Part shown: one piece after another, positions 33,463 to 46,501 of the stretch
Layout of the letters: every line of letters starts with the position of its first letter
Numbering within the stretch: the stretch's first letter is position 1
Assembly (NCBI GenBank): GCA_003008705.1
Contig: PDUO01000007.1
Span: forward strand, 650,123 to 714,122
Origin: Pezicula radicicola
Lineage: Eukaryota > Ascomycota > Leotiomycetes > Helotiales > Dermateaceae
DNA: 64,000 bases
Direction of reading: 5' to 3'
The notes under the pieces: model-generated
Told to the model about the DNA's origin: nothing
Database searches by the model: none
What the model saw: only the letters and a program-made list of their open reading frames with translations
Position numbers and translations under genes: made by a program

Positions 33463-34401
33463 CGGGAGGTGAGGCGAGGCCAGGCCCCTAAATGAAGAGG
33501 CCGCGGACGCATTCCGTATCTATCCAGGTCAGGTTAGATATCTGCGACGAGCGACCCAACCGGTCTCGCAGTACTGTACTTCGTACTGTAGATTAAAGAC
33601 ACCCGTTGCCTCCACTGTCCCAAGACATTGCCAGCTGCACTTGTTCTGCTCCAAGGCTCAGCTTCTGAACATTCTGTAAACTGTTCCAATCCCCAAGATC
33701 TCGGCGGCCCTCCCTCAGCCTTGGCTTGGCAGCACGTCACCTTGGCAGTGAGCATGCGCGTCCATTGGCTGGCTGGCTGCTGACAACTGACGGTTATAAT
33801 AAACTCCGAACTCCTGCAGCCACTCGTCGCTTGTTGGCGCCCACTTTCTTATTCATTACTCATGCAGTCCCAGGCCCATCAATCTATTGAGCAGAAGAGG
33901 CAGCGTAGCAGAGGTAGCAGAAAAGCAGTCTCTCTCGTCTCTTGGGCACCTTCTGCTCGTATTATTATTTCCCCACTCCTACATTTCCATTCCCCTTCTC
34001 TCATCCTCTCTTTCCCTAAGCACAATTTGCTCCAAAAAATACTTGCTTTGAAAATCCCATTGTCCCTTGTGCATATCCCGCACAAGTTGAGCTTCAATTC
34101 CTTCGCCGCAAGTTACCAAATACGGAGTTTTTAAGTCCGTAATCGTCAGGGCCAGCCTTTTAAACCGCGCAACCATTATAAGGACCTCACTAGATTCTAT
34201 CTTGAACTACTCTACACTCCCAATCACTCGTCCCTCAAAACTCCTATTACGTCACGTCAACAACATAGCATCCTAAGAATGCGACACCCTTCAATCGGGA
34301 CCGACACTACCTGGCATTGAGAGCGCGAAATTGAACCCCACCTGCCTGCTGGTCCCTTTCATTCTTGTTCGAAAAGGCCCAGGACTTCTGCGGGCCTACA
34401 T

Positions 34402-37400
34402 ATGTATTCCCAAGCTCATATGCAAATGGCAATGGGCCCTTCAGCAAGCCCTGGACATTCCTCTCCTGAGGATTTGGAAATAGACGACGATCAAAACCAT
34501 TCAAGCATCGCGGCGGCGCAGTATGACGAAGCGTCTCCAAGCGGAACAACAGGACAACCACCTCGCGCTCCTGCGCCCTTACAAAAGCGCAGGCGCGTTA
34601 CTCGTGCATGCGACGAATGTAGGAGGAAGAAGATTAAATGCGACGGAAAGCAGCCGTGTACACATTGTACAGTGTACTCGTACGGTATGTGGCAGGCTCA
34701 TGGAGGCTTATACGGACATACTGACATAGCACATAGATTGCACATACGACCAACCCTCGAATAGAAGGAGGAATCCAGCTCCCCAGTACATAGAAGCTTT
34801 GGAGAACCGTCTGCAAAGGGCGGAAACGCTCTTGAGGAACTTACTACCACCCAATGTCGACATCAACGATCCAAACATCGATGCCGTTATACAGCAGCGG
34901 CGCCAGGCAATGAATTTGAAGGAGTGCCAAGCGAATGTTGTTATAGCAAATCCAGCTGTTAAGAATGAGCAAGGGGAACCCGAGGCTTTGGACAAGGACG
35001 CGAAGTTGCGCTCCATGATCGAGAACACTGGTTCCCTTGACCTTGACGAACGTGGACACTGGGATTTTCATGGAGGATCTTCTGGGGCTATCTTTCTCAA
35101 ACGTATGCGAGAGCAATTTGGAAGCTTACTAGGCACAGGAGGAACAATTCCTATGCTTCCAAGACCACCCAAACCACAAGTTACAGCGCCTTTCTTTGAC
35201 TCTCCCAAATCTTCGTCAATCGAGTCACCGATGGATGCGGGACTTCCCAACACCTTAGATCTACCATCGAGAGAACAAGCCAAAGCATTGTCCGCCAATG
35301 CTTTGAGCTGCGCATGCGCTCTCCTGCGATTCGTACATCAACCCAGCTTTTATGAGATGTTAGAAAGAATATACGACCTCCCACCAGAGAACTATAGTGA
35401 CGATGAAAACCGGTTCTTGCCACTTCTCTATGTAGTACTCGCGCTTGGCTGCATGTTCAATATTGAACCGAAGGAACCGGATGAACCACTACAAGTAACT
35501 TATAAAAATGGAATTGACCAAGGGTAAGCCCTACTTTCAGCTGTGATTTGGAGCGCTCTTAAGGCGGGTCCCTTTTCTTTGGTTCTTGGAAAGTGCCAGC
35601 ATAGTTTTTCTACTACAATAAGTAGTGTTTTGCTGGCACGTAGGTTCTAGGTCCTGAGTTGCATCTATCTTATGTCAGATTGCAGTCATTACTAGTCCGA
35701 TCTACAAGTCATAGCAGAAACTGACAGGTCGTACAGGTTCAAATATTTCAGATCTGCACGCCAGATGATGGATATTACGGATTGTCGAGATTTAGTCTCC
35801 TTGCAAGCCATTTTGTTCATGATTCTATTCCTGCAGTCATCTGCTAACCTAAGCACTTGTTACTCGTACATCGGGATTGCGCTGAGATCCGCTTTGCGAA
35901 TGGGGCTGCATCGCAACTTGCCCGGCAACTTTACTCCCATTGAACGTGAGACTCGCAAACGGATTTTCTATATTATCCGAAAGATGGATACTTATGTATC
36001 GGCTTTACTTGGATTTCCCCAAATGCTGGAGAGTGATGACATCGACCAAGAGCTTCCATTGGAGGTTGATGATGAGTACATCACCAAAGATGCCATTCTG
36101 GAGATGCCCCTCGGCAAGATTTCGCTCTATGCAGCTTCTAATGCTCACACGAGACTAATGGTCATCTTGGCAAAGGTTATAAAAGACATATATCCGATTA
36201 AAGGCCTTGAGCAGAGTGTCCATGGGAGTACGACAGCTTCATACGTGATAAGTCATGCCAAGATTCAAGCAATTGAAAAGGACCTGGCAGACTGGCTTGA
36301 CAAGTTACCTATGGCTTTGCGACCCGGTGGCGATGGGCCACCTGAAGTACTTCGGTATGTTTTAAACCTCTCTCCTTCGTCCCTTCTGAATATTCAAAAC
36401 TGTGGAATGAACGTCTATTTAAATTTGGTACGGCGGCTGTATGAAAGAAATGATATGAATATCTAATGCCATCCTGATGATCAGGCATGTTTGATTTGTA
36501 CAGGCCGAAATTGAGATGATCTTTCATAGTAGCAAGTATCAAATATTAAAAACTAACGTCTTCATAGTATTCAACAGCTACTAAGATTGGCTTATGCGCA
36601 CGTTCAGATGATGCTCTATAGGCCCTTTTTGCACTACGTTTCACAGAAGACATGCGCAGGAAAATCGATTGATGAGCGATCGTATGCTTGCGCGGCAGCT
36701 TGTGTTAGTGTTTCACGCAATGTCGTTCACATCACAGCAGAGATGAAGCGGAGAGGTCTTCTCATTGGTGCCTATTGGTTTACAATGTATACGACTTTCT
36801 TCTCAATTTTGTCGCTATTGTTCTTCGTCCTCAAGAATCCTGACCAGCCAGGCTCAACAGAGATACTAGCAGATGCCAACGCTGGTAAAGACGCGCTTGA
36901 AGGTCTCGCGCAGCTGAGTATGGCAGCGGACCGGTGTGCAGTGGCTCTAGGAGTAAGTCTTCGGGGATTTCTTCCTTTGATAGGCGCTGATAATTGTTCT
37001 AGGGTCTCTTCAAGCAACTACCTGAACAACTGAAGAATGGACGTGCAGCTCCAATCACGACCAAAAAGAAGCGTTCAGCGCCTTCTAATGTCCCCCGTAC
37101 CAAGACAAGCTCCCCAGACCTCAAATCAGAACCAGGACCGTTCCCTCCGCCACTTCGTGCCACGACTTTCCCCACACACCCTAGCCCTTTTCGGAAGAAC
37201 GCAGCTCTACCACGGATCTCGCTTGACGGCGCGCACTTCCAACCTAATAAATTATCTGACCCGAACTTACGTCAATCCTTCCACGAGCTCATGTCTCCTA
37301 CCACAGACCTGTCAGCAACTGGCACCCCTGATTCTAGCAGTAGCAACAGCTTCTCACAAACACACACCCAATATAATTCACAACCACCATTCAACTGCGG

Positions 37401-37830
37401 TCCGGATGGCATCCCAGATCTGAGTGCAATGATGTTTCCATCTGCTGATCCATTTGCGTATCCTAATCAACCGATGATAGACTTTGAGGCTGCTAAAGGT
37501 GAAGACTCTATCAGCAGTCTCCTCGACACCTCTCAAGTCCACCCGATGTTTCTATCCAACGGCCCTCGTGGACCTCCAATTTATGATGATTTGGAAGGAC
37601 AGCTATTTGGTCCGCTACCACCTTATTTGATGCAAGGACAACAGCAAAACCTCGATATTCCTATGGATAGTGGAAACAGTGGGATTCCACACTGTCTGAA
37701 TATGAATGATATGAATAGTGTAATGACCAGCGGAATGACACCTAATAACGACATGAATTTTGATGGAATATTTTCCGGGGAGGGCGATGAGTGGAGTAAT
37801 ATGATGCACGATCAGAGGTTTAGGCAGTGA
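34402..37830 (+). CDS. Zn2Cys6 transcription factor with fungal_trans domain
   Basis: Five exons, 34402-34684, 34737-35523, 35737-36354, 36568-36952 and 37003-37830, give 966 residues; every junction keeps frame. The binuclear zinc cluster has Cys at 70, 73, 80, 86, 89 and 96; the last is supplied by exon 2, after basic KRRRVTR. A coiled coil ([20 protein letters not shown]) for dimerisation follows. The middle region matches the fungal-specific transcription factor domain, with [14 protein letters not shown] and [20 protein letters not shown], the usual landmark. The C-terminal 270 residues are low-complexity (Pro, Ser, Asn, Met) and likely carry the activation domain. Length and layout resemble large metabolic regulators, but I cannot assign an orthologue or target pathway. 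Introns 2 and 3 are about 213 nt, longer than usual here, and intron 2 contains a hairpin repeat. A 5' leader with an upstream ORF may affect translation. Confidence 0.88.
35593..35639. repeat. 47-bp hairpin inside intron 2 of the Zn2Cys6 gene
   Basis: GTGCCAGCA at 35593-35601 pairs with TGCTGGCAC at 35631-35639, and inside it CTACT pairs with AGTAG. This compact nested palindrome lies wholly within an intron. Confidence 0.6.
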
Positions 37831-38381
37831 GAAGGTAATCATCATCTTATTGCATAAGGTACTTGCTTTATCGCTGTTTGTGTATATAGAGGCGGATCTG
37901 GCGTTTACCTCTAATTATTTCAATGACATATGGGATGGCTCGGCTTTTATGCTGTAAAATACCTAGGGTTGGTCTGGGAACTTGGTCCATGGACAGATGT
38001 ATTTAATGGAGCGAGCGGGTATTGCTTGTTATTATGGATGGCTGGTTGGCTGGATGGATGGTGTAGTGTAAATTGGCATGGGGTTGTAATGAATGAAATG
38101 TTGAAAAAATTGCTTTACCTATACCCACGTCTATTTTTGTAGTAATATGTTGTTCTATGTCGGCTCTATACCTAGGTACTTTTTTTTGTAGGTGACTGGG
38201 GGTTTAGGTCGTTGAGATAATGAGCTAATCCGAGTTAGGAATAGCCTTCTCGCTAGCGCCTATCTTTCTCAGCCTTGTCAAGTTCACGACATCAACTCCG
38301 CGACTTGCAATCCGTACCCCACACTCTCTTTCTACATCCATCGAGCTTACAACCTCAGTTAGCACAAAAACAAGAATCAAT
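37831..38381. other. Intergenic region, 0.55 kb
   Basis: 3' flank of the regulator and promoter of the CSN1 gene; nothing specific is recognised. Confidence 0.5.
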
Positions 38382-40240
38382 ATGGCATCGCAGCCGGCAT
38401 CGCCTACGCAGTCGAGGAAGAAGTCCATCGTTACTACTGGTGCGTCTGCATGGAAGCTGTGGGCGAAGAAATAGAGGGAAGCCTGGAGGAGGACTAACGT
38501 TGGGTAGATCCGCCGAAGTTTGATTTGGAGGGTTACTTGCAGAATTATAGAGGTAGGTCACTAGGCGACTATGGTCCAGAGTGGAGAGAAGACTGCAAGA
38601 ATACTCTTGGAGGCTTCACCCCCCATGCAAGCGAACACAAAATGAGCTTGTACAGATAGCAATGGCCGCGAGCAAGTGGCATATCATAAGTTTATCTATT
38701 TGAGCTGGGTGCCAACAAGCCAACGCTGATTCCCTCCTGTCCACTTTCTAGCCAGATATGCTCTCTAGAAGCTAACTTATCTATTATCCAGGACGGACAC
38801 GACTTGAGCGACTTATCCTCATTGGGACCTCTTCTACATTCCTCGGCGCAGATGCATTGAAGCTTGCAGCTAATGAAGCAAAGACTGGCAAAGATACAAG
38901 AAGATATGTCGAAATAGTCCGCCATTTGCAAGTTATTTCGCCAGATGAGAAGGAAGCCGTGCTGGACGAAGCGTGGATCGAAACCCAGAACAAGGTCAAT
39001 GCTGCCGAAACCGCCAGGTTGGAGCAAGAATTGAAGGGATACAAGAATAATTTAGTAAAGGAGAGCATTCGTGTATGTGTTTTTCTCTTCTTTTTTTCTC
39101 TAGATCTTGTCCATAGGGCTCGCTAATACAATCATGATTAGATGGCGAATCAAGAATTGGGAAGGCACTACCAGGCAAAAGGCGACCTTTTGAAAGCCTT
39201 CGAAGCTTACTCACGCATGCGCCAAGACGTCTCGGTCGCGAAACACATTATTGAAGTCTCACGACACCTAATTGAAGTAGCAATGGAGCAGAGAAACACG
39301 ATCGCTGTCACCTCTAACATAGCGAAGATCAAGGGTGTCTCACAAGCCGCCTACGATGATGATAAGACACTGCAACCATTTCTTGCTGCATCCGACGGAC
39401 TTGCCCAAATGATTGCCGGCGAGTACAATAATGCAGCCATTTCGTTCCTTAGCACAAACCCTGGCTTGACTTCGAACAATTGCGGTACAATAATCTCCCC
39501 GAATGACATCGCAGTATACGGTGGTCTACTCTCTCTGGCAACAATGGATCGCAACCAACTCCAAAAGAAAGTTCTCGAGAACAGCAACTTCCGTAACTAT
39601 CTTGAACTGGAACCACACATTCGCCGCGCTATCACTTTCTTTGTCAACAGCCGCTACTCCTCGTGTCTTGAAATCCTCGAGTCTTACCGCTCAGACTATC
39701 TTCTCGACATCTACCTCCAGAAACACGTTGATGATATCTACCATCTCATCCGCAGTAAGAGCATCGTGCAGTACTTCATCCCATTCTCGTGCGTCACACT
39801 GGATTCCCTAAACGAGGCATTTGCCACACCCGGCAAGCCGATCGAGAAAGAATTGAGCCAGATGATTTCCTGGAAAGAACTGGATGCCAGAATCGATACT
39901 CAGAACCGCGTAGGATTGCGTTTTCCTTAATTTACTTGCTTCCCTACTAACATGATGCCAGCTCTTGACCTCAGTTCCCAATCTCCCTCGCGCAAACCTC
40001 CAATCCTCAACATTAGCCGCCGCCCGTGAGTATGAGCGCGAAGCGCATCGCCGTATCCAACACATGAACATCTCCGGGTGCGATCTGGAATTGAAGGGTG
40101 GGAAGAAGTTGCCCAATGTTAATGTTCAGTTTCCCAATCAATCTTACGAAGAGGAATGGGACCCAACTGGGCTTAATGTCCCAGGCATGGGCTTTTTAAA
40201 CAACGCTCCCCGAAATCTAAGAAGTAGTGGCTTCTCGTAA
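38382..40240 (+). CDS. CSN1: COP9 signalosome subunit 1
   Basis: Five exons, 38382-38439, 38508-38552, 38792-39072, 39142-39909 and 39962-40240, give 476 residues with all phases consistent. The first 35 residues end KFDLEGYLQNYRGRTRLERL, the characteristic CSN1/Rpn7 opening. A helical-repeat region (LGRHYQAKGDLLKAFEAYSRM) follows, then a PCI domain (about 290-420, HIRRAITFFVNSRYSSCLEI to SIVQYFIPFSCVTLDSL). The C-terminus has the helix YEREAHRRIQHMN and a basic, Asn-rich end. In the signalosome this subunit helps remove NEDD8 from cullin-RING ligases and shapes development and light responses in fungi (csnA in Aspergillus). The tiny second exon (45 nt) and a 239-nt second intron are the least certain parts of the model, but the join reads correctly. 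Confidence 0.92.
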
Positions 40241-41138
40241 ACAGCCAATATTGGTGGATGAAAATGATAAAGTAATGGCGTATGGCATGGCATGGTGTGG
40301 TATGGAAATGGTGCACTAGGGCGTTCTGGAGTTGGAGAAGGACAGCATAAGAACAAGAAAGGCTCTATTGTAGCTAATTTGGGAACCTTCGGAGCATGAC
40401 TGGTGTGTAGATGAGAATGCCATTGAACGAGGATTTGGCAAATGCAGTGTAGATCCTCAGTATTTAGCCCATTCCAACCAAGAAGTACTATGCCCGACAT
40501 TACGTGTTCCAACTGTAACTGCTCGCCTGTTGATAAAAGGGGTGCTGTACTAATGGATCCACAGAATAGTAATATTTCTCTTTAAACGATCTTGAAGTTA
40601 AGAGAAAAGTCCTAAGTAACATATCTACTCTACTCTTGTCCATAAAATCGCAGGTTAGTAAGCTGAACTGTATTTCAGAGGAATTTACATAATAGGGATA
40701 TCTTTTTGGTCTGTAAAAGAGAGCAGTAGGCAGAGTAGTATCAAGGAGAGGGATTTATTAGCGTCTAGTTATTGGTATCATAAGATAGGGTTAGGTTAGA
40801 GCAGGAAAGTGCTTAGAGGGTAAATAGAAGGAAGGATATTATTAGAATTCTTGCCACCTATCAAGATAGTATAGGAAGGAGAAAAGAGAAGACCAAGGTT
40901 AAGATCCAAAATATATTAGTAAATAATACAATAAATGTTACAATTTATATCTGCAATTTTGAAATACACCCCCCTCTTTAGTATGTCCTGTTCTATCCTT
41001 CCTATATCCTCCTCCTTCCAGTGACAAAATGAGACCCAGCTATGAATTCTATAGAACAAAAAAAGAGAATGCAAGAGAAGAAAAAATTGAAAACTAAATA
41101 TTATCCCATCCCTCTAGTCCATAACAACCTCCCTCAAC
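40241..41138. other. Convergent intergenic region, 0.9 kb
   Basis: It has purine-rich runs (40700-40900) and AT-rich spacer between the 3' ends of CSN1 and the WSC gene. No gene is recognised. Confidence 0.5.
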
Positions 41139-43148
41139 TCAATACCACCCCGAATTCCAACTTCCACACCTACTTCCAGCACTAACGCCCCTATTGACAG
41201 TATAACAATCATTCCACTGCTGCGTACACTTATTTATCGCACTCGAATAAGAATCAGAACCACCAAACATAATACTCCAAACACTATTACTCGAACAACT
41301 ATTCGCATATGTGCTCTTACAAGCTGCAAATTGTTGATCGCAAGAATTCTGACATGCTGATACGCAGGAGGTCTTTTTGTAGGATGGGCAGAGGTTGGAT
41401 TTTGGTGAGGTGTACAGTTTGAAGACGTTTCCGGCGTTGTAATCGGAGAGTAGATTGTTGCATGTTAGGCAGGGCATGCTTATTGAGCCGACTGGTGAGG
41501 TGGTACTATAGCCGTATCGCGAGTTGGAAGGTTGGGTACAGATATTCGTATTGGTAGGTACCGGGATACTAGTCGTCGTACTACTCGTTGTCATACTTGT
41601 ACTACTTGTAGCAGCGCAAGTATAAACGGAAACCGAAGTCGTACCAGAAGGAGCTACGGGTCCTGAAGGTGGATACTTGGATTTACAGTTACTGCGTGAG
41701 CATTTACCGCTGGCGCATGTTGATGTACAGTATCCTTTTATGTTGGATGCCCAGCCTGCGTAGTCGAAACATTGGAGGGATGCTGGCCACCCGGCTTCTA
41801 GGAAACAGGTTGCTATTTGGAGTCCTAGCCAGTTTGCTGCTATGGCACAGGAGGGATTGTCGCTGAAGTTTGGCATGGGTGCTGAGCACCAGTTTCCGCA
41901 GCTGTATTCGCAGGCTGTGGGGGAGTGTTAGTTTGGGTTTGAGAAATGGGTTGTGCAGGAGACGGGGAGTGGGGAATGGGAATTACTTGGTGTTGGGCTT
42001 GTTGTGATGGTTTTTGTGCAGAGGGATGCGCTGGTTTTGCTGGTTGTGAGTGTTGAAGGGATTGAGGTTGTTGAACTTGTTCGTGTAGTGCTGGGTGCTG
42101 TAGTTGGTGCTGTAGTTGATGAGACGTAAGGTGTGCTTGTTGAACTAGATGTAGTTGTAGTGGAAGTCCAGGTGCTGCTAGGTGTAGTCGACGATGATGA
42201 GCTGGATGGTGAGGTAGTCGAACTTGTAGTCGAACTAGAAGTTGTTGACGTTGACCAAGAGGATGTAGAACTGCTTGTTGAAGAGGAAGTGGTAGAAATG
42301 ACTGTAGAAGGTAACGAAGGTATTGAAACAAAGCCGCATGGCTCTGTTGACTCCAAGTCTGAAGCAACATACATGTCCAGAGTACCGCTACCACCACAAA
42401 TTTCGGAAGAGTTACCAGTACAAGGCATGTTGCATCGGCTGTCATCAATCTTTTCTGTTCCGTTACCAATCACAACACCACAGTAACATTCTTGAGCATA
42501 TTCGACTCCAGCAAAGTCGTATCCTCCCACCTTGCAAGCATACAAGCAAGCTTCAACTGTCAGGGTCGCTGCAGGTACTTGGTCTTGACGCCAAGCTAGA
42601 GCACGGCCGCCGTTGGTACTCTCTGAGTAACACCCAAGTGACTTGTAGTCGATGGTAGTAGTGTTATCAACAAGTGGAAATGTTGGGTCTTGATAGATGT
42701 TCAGGAGATCGTTTCCTCCACATGTCTGAGACGAGTTTCCGGTGCACGGAAACGTGCATTGAGACTCAGCGACCTGTACACCATTGACAGAAGCACCACA
42801 GAAGCATTGTCCATAGTATTCCAATCCAGCATATCTAAGAATGAGAAGGTTGTAAGTATCAAAATCCAAGAGGTTCTTAAGAGGTACGACTAACCTGTAA
42901 TCGTTTCCTTTACAAAAAGCAATGCAGGTCTCCACAGTCATATCCTGAGTATTCAATCCAGAATCATACAACAAAGCCCGTGGGCTACTTGGGTCGGTAA
43001 AACAACCAGAATAAGTCCATGCATCAAAATTGGTACTGCAAGGTGGAAGCGGAAGGTTCTGAGTACGCTCAACCAAAGGCCCAGCATTTACACCCGAAAG
43101 GAGAGTAAGAAGTGCCGAAGCAGTAATGTAAGACTTGAGGTTCGACAT
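41139..43148 (-). CDS. Secreted protein: two WSC domains, Ser/Thr-rich linker, novel Cys-rich C-terminus
   Basis: Three exons, 43148-42895, 42834-41987 and 41914-41139, give 625 residues. The signal peptide is 1-22. Two WSC domains (about 45-134 and 150-241) have the eight-Cys pattern including YGQCFCGASVNG, CTGNSSQTCGG and CYCGVVIGNG. WSC domains bind polysaccharides. A Ser/Thr stretch of about 110 residues, likely O-mannosylated, separates them from a C-terminal part made of two Cys-rich blocks (about 368-445 and 493-625) that I do not recognise, joined by a second Thr-rich linker. The last intron has a perfect AAACTAACAC branch point and joins the C-terminal part in frame. There is no transmembrane segment, so this is a secreted or wall-bound protein and not a Wsc stress sensor. 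The first intron is 60 nt and free of stops, so retention would give a longer protein. Confidence 0.85.
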
Positions 43149-43278
43149 CTTGTGTCAAACTCGACGAGTCGAAGGAGTGTTGTCGGAAATCTAAATTTCG
43201 AAGCGAAGTACTGGGAAAGAAAGAATGGGAATGAGAGAACTGAAGATGATGACTGTATTGGGGGTCCAAACGGAGGAA

Positions 43279-43284
43279 TATATA
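43279..43284 (-). promoter_or_regulatory. Candidate TATA box of the WSC gene
   Basis: TATATA lies 131 bp upstream of the ATG, the same spacing as for the six-LysM gene. Confidence 0.35.
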
Positions 43285-46200
43285 CAGAACCATGTTCGTT
43301 GATATCGCTTGATATTGAGAGCCACAAAGACTTTTCCGATGAAGCTAGTACAGGGTACGGTATGGCCATGACTTCCGATCGTACCAGCGGGAGCCATTAT
43401 CATGACAGTAGAGGCTACATTCAGCTCCAAGCTAGTTACCTATGGAGCTTCGAAGGCCGTAGACTCAGGTACAGTTAAGTCTAATCTTTGTGGCGTCGAC
43501 GGCGTGCATAAACCTACTGTAAAGAAAGATATCTGACGAATAGAGAGCGGGGTAGTACCGAATCCACTTGGGAAGTTCGTGCCACTTTACAAGCTATAAT
43601 GGGATAGTACTCCTTTGTCCACAGCTTGGGGAAACCTTGAGAGAAATTCGTACACCCGAATAGCAGCCCAAAGAGGCGCGAAAGTACACGAGGTGTAGCT
43701 CAGCAAATAAACTTAACTATGTGCGTCCTTGGCATGCAGTACAGCAAGCACTGTGACTTGCTAAATCTGGCCGTCACACTTTCCGATGCCCTGAACCAAT
43801 ATTCTCAACGGTGCCAAAAAGAAAGAAAGACTCATCGTGCACTTCAGGACAATAATCTAGGGCGTGAAAGGTCCATCGCGCGTGTACAAAGTGTCTTGTT
43901 CATGGTAGACTAATGTCTACTAGTTGCTAAACTGGGTGACATAATGTGGGAGAAAGTGAAGGTTGGTGGAAGAAAACAGAACGAGAAGAGACGTTGACTC
44001 GCTTAGCACTTACGAGTATGGAAATGATACTCTTCCTAATTAGGAACCCCTGCAACGGGTAATTGATTTTTAACTCTTCTGGCGTGACGCTAATTCAGGT
44101 ACGAGGCCAAAAAAAAGCTCCGAGCTCAGTGTTTTGATCTCCCCCTATTTTGAAGCTTAAGAGCTCGCTTGTTCTTGTCTCTGCGTTGGCAGCCGAGTCT
44201 AAGCACTAATCCGTCTTAGCTCTCAGCTTCTGCAGGCTATTGATAAGAATAGTACTCCCCAGATCGAAGTTCTAGACAGTCCAAAGTTGTGAAAGGAATC
44301 GCGAATTCCGAGGATCTATTTGTTTGATGGCGAAAGCCCATCGTTTCAACTTGGAGCTCGACAAGAGCCTCATCTATCCATTTTAGTTCTTCGATAATCG
44401 AATAACCGACGTAAATATTCTACAGAGTAAGTGAAGCCGAGTCGTTTCAAGATTCTCGTATTTGAAGTCAATTTTTGGTGGTGTGGCTTTTTCTGTGTAA
44501 CGGCATTGATTCTCTTCGCCTTGTCACTTTTTGTTATGGTCATACTTATTCCCCAAATCATTACGAGGGGTCTCGGCTCCGAGCAGATTTATAGCACCTT
44601 TTCTCTTGAGTCGGGGATTGCTACGGAGCTGAATATTAGCGCCGATAATTACCCTAAGAGACACGGTACTTTAGTCACGAGCCAGTGTCAAGGTCACTGT
44701 GTCAAGTTCTGAACTTTTGAGCCTCATGGAAACTAGGTCATCAGATGCTCCATCGGATATTCTTCAATTAATTCCGAGGGTAACTTTTGGAAAGTGCACT
44801 TCTTGCAGGAAACTAGAACAAAATCCTCCATAACTGCAAGAGGCCAAAAGTCCAGTCAAGTCCAATACTCCCTCTTTGTGCGCAGTACGAGTGCAACTAG
44901 TCATAAAATAGACTTGTAACATATCATTTCTCGATTTTCCTAATATTTGTCGCAATAGCTTCACAACATCTAACTTCAGCCACAAACCGTTCAGCCATGC
45001 TTCCAGTGAGCATTTTCCATTCCATCTTTCCGTAAGCTGAACCGTCGGGTATGATTATTCTATCACTCAACCCTAATCTAGTCTTGATCAGTCCAAACGT
45101 CTTCTATTCACGTGTTTTGAATTTAGCGCGAGCTGGAGTGTAGTTTTGATCGATCCGTGTACTTCGTGGTCTCACAGACTAACTAAGAACGGCCAAGCTA
45201 TACTCGATGCGTTCTACACGAGCACACTAAGAATTTGAGTAGACTCTGGAAGGAACATTCTAGCCAAAGACAGTGTCTTTCTGCAACATGCATGACTTTA
45301 CCAAGGAGGTGGACAGGAATGATTGGAAGTCGGAACCATGTGTAAGCCACGATACAGCGCATTATTACCTATGCTTCGCGGATAAAGCAAAATTCCTCAG
45401 CCTTAGAGGGCATACTACGTGCCTAATACATGATATTCCAACTGATTACCAAGACCATCTTCGCCTGTACTAAAATTCTCATAATTTTCTGTAGCACGGT
45501 TGTATTTCTCTACACAACTTCATTACTATTTGTTTCTTGGGCTGACAGCCTCATATAGCCTTTGATGTTGAGAAACAAGAAGGACGTATCTAGACATGAG
45601 AGTGCTTCTATATGTATTGAGCAGCGTGCTAAAATTATCTACCTGCCGAGACTCCGGCCTGGCCAGCAGCTAGCTGCTTTCACGTACCAAATAATATACG
45701 ATGATTTCCTGGCCTCATTCTGCCACTGTGGTCGTAATATAATGATGCTGAGAGATAACCAATTTGAAGTACCACTAAGATCGGTCACTGTCAGTTGGGG
45801 TTTCATGCCTATTTGGATGTGAGAAGAAAATACCGACTTGTTTGTCGTAAGTGCTCCGATAACTACTTGCATCCGTAACATTTTCAGAATCTACTCATTA
45901 TTTTTAGACTTTCTATTTCAACTTCACTTGCTACGCCGTTCTTGAAATTACAGGAGACAAAAAACCCACAAAGATCAAAACTTGGGCATACTCTGTTGTC
46001 ACTTTCTGTGCCAGAGGGTGCGGTAAGAAAAATGTCGCTGTTGTGCTTTGATATTCTTGCTAATTTTTTGAAACCATGCACCATTGTGAAAGATTGGACT
46101 CCTTCTATCTTACTTACTATTTTACAGTGCGTGTACTGTCGTCCTTAAATTTGCGAAAAGGTATCATTTCTCTATTGAATGACGTCGGACGTATGGCATA

Positions 46201-46501
46201 AAAACGTGCTGCAATAAGATCATCATTCTAACGAACTTCAAACATCGTACGCAATTCTCAACGAACGAGACCCTCGAGTAAATAAAGAATAGTTCCCAGT
46301 ATGAAACTTTAGACGACCAAAGAAAGCTTCACACGATCAAGCAACTCGGTACACCGGTGGTAGTCTCGGTTACTCGCTTCATTCATCAACGTTCAGGACC
46401 CCTTGTCCCGGCAGTCAAGATATGAAACGAAGTGTGTGCGTTTAATGCTCCAGAACAGCAGTAAACTCACTGTGACCAACAGCAGAACGAGAAGATGTCA
46501 T
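43285..46501. other. Gene-poor region, 3.2 kb
   Basis: No gene is supported. A stretch near 44460-44560 encodes a hydrophobic segment (GFFCVTALILFALSLFVMVI) in an open frame without an ATG start or homology I recognise. The rest is AT-rich spacer. Confidence 0.45.

Larger units (their letters stand above)
32233..34401. other. Promoter/leader region of the Zn2Cys6 gene, 2.2 kb
   Basis: It contains a 16-bp perfect inverted repeat, a CA/CT microsatellite and an 8-bp tandem repeat (listed separately). Pyrimidine-rich sequence from 33840 to 34300 looks like a long 5' leader. An ATG at 33862 opens a 90-codon upstream frame. No protein gene is recognised. Confidence 0.5.

Noticed and set aside
44431..44712. 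A frame with a possible transmembrane segment
   Set aside because: It lacks an ATG start and any recognisable homology, and lies in a large AT-rich region; mentioned only within the intergenic entry.
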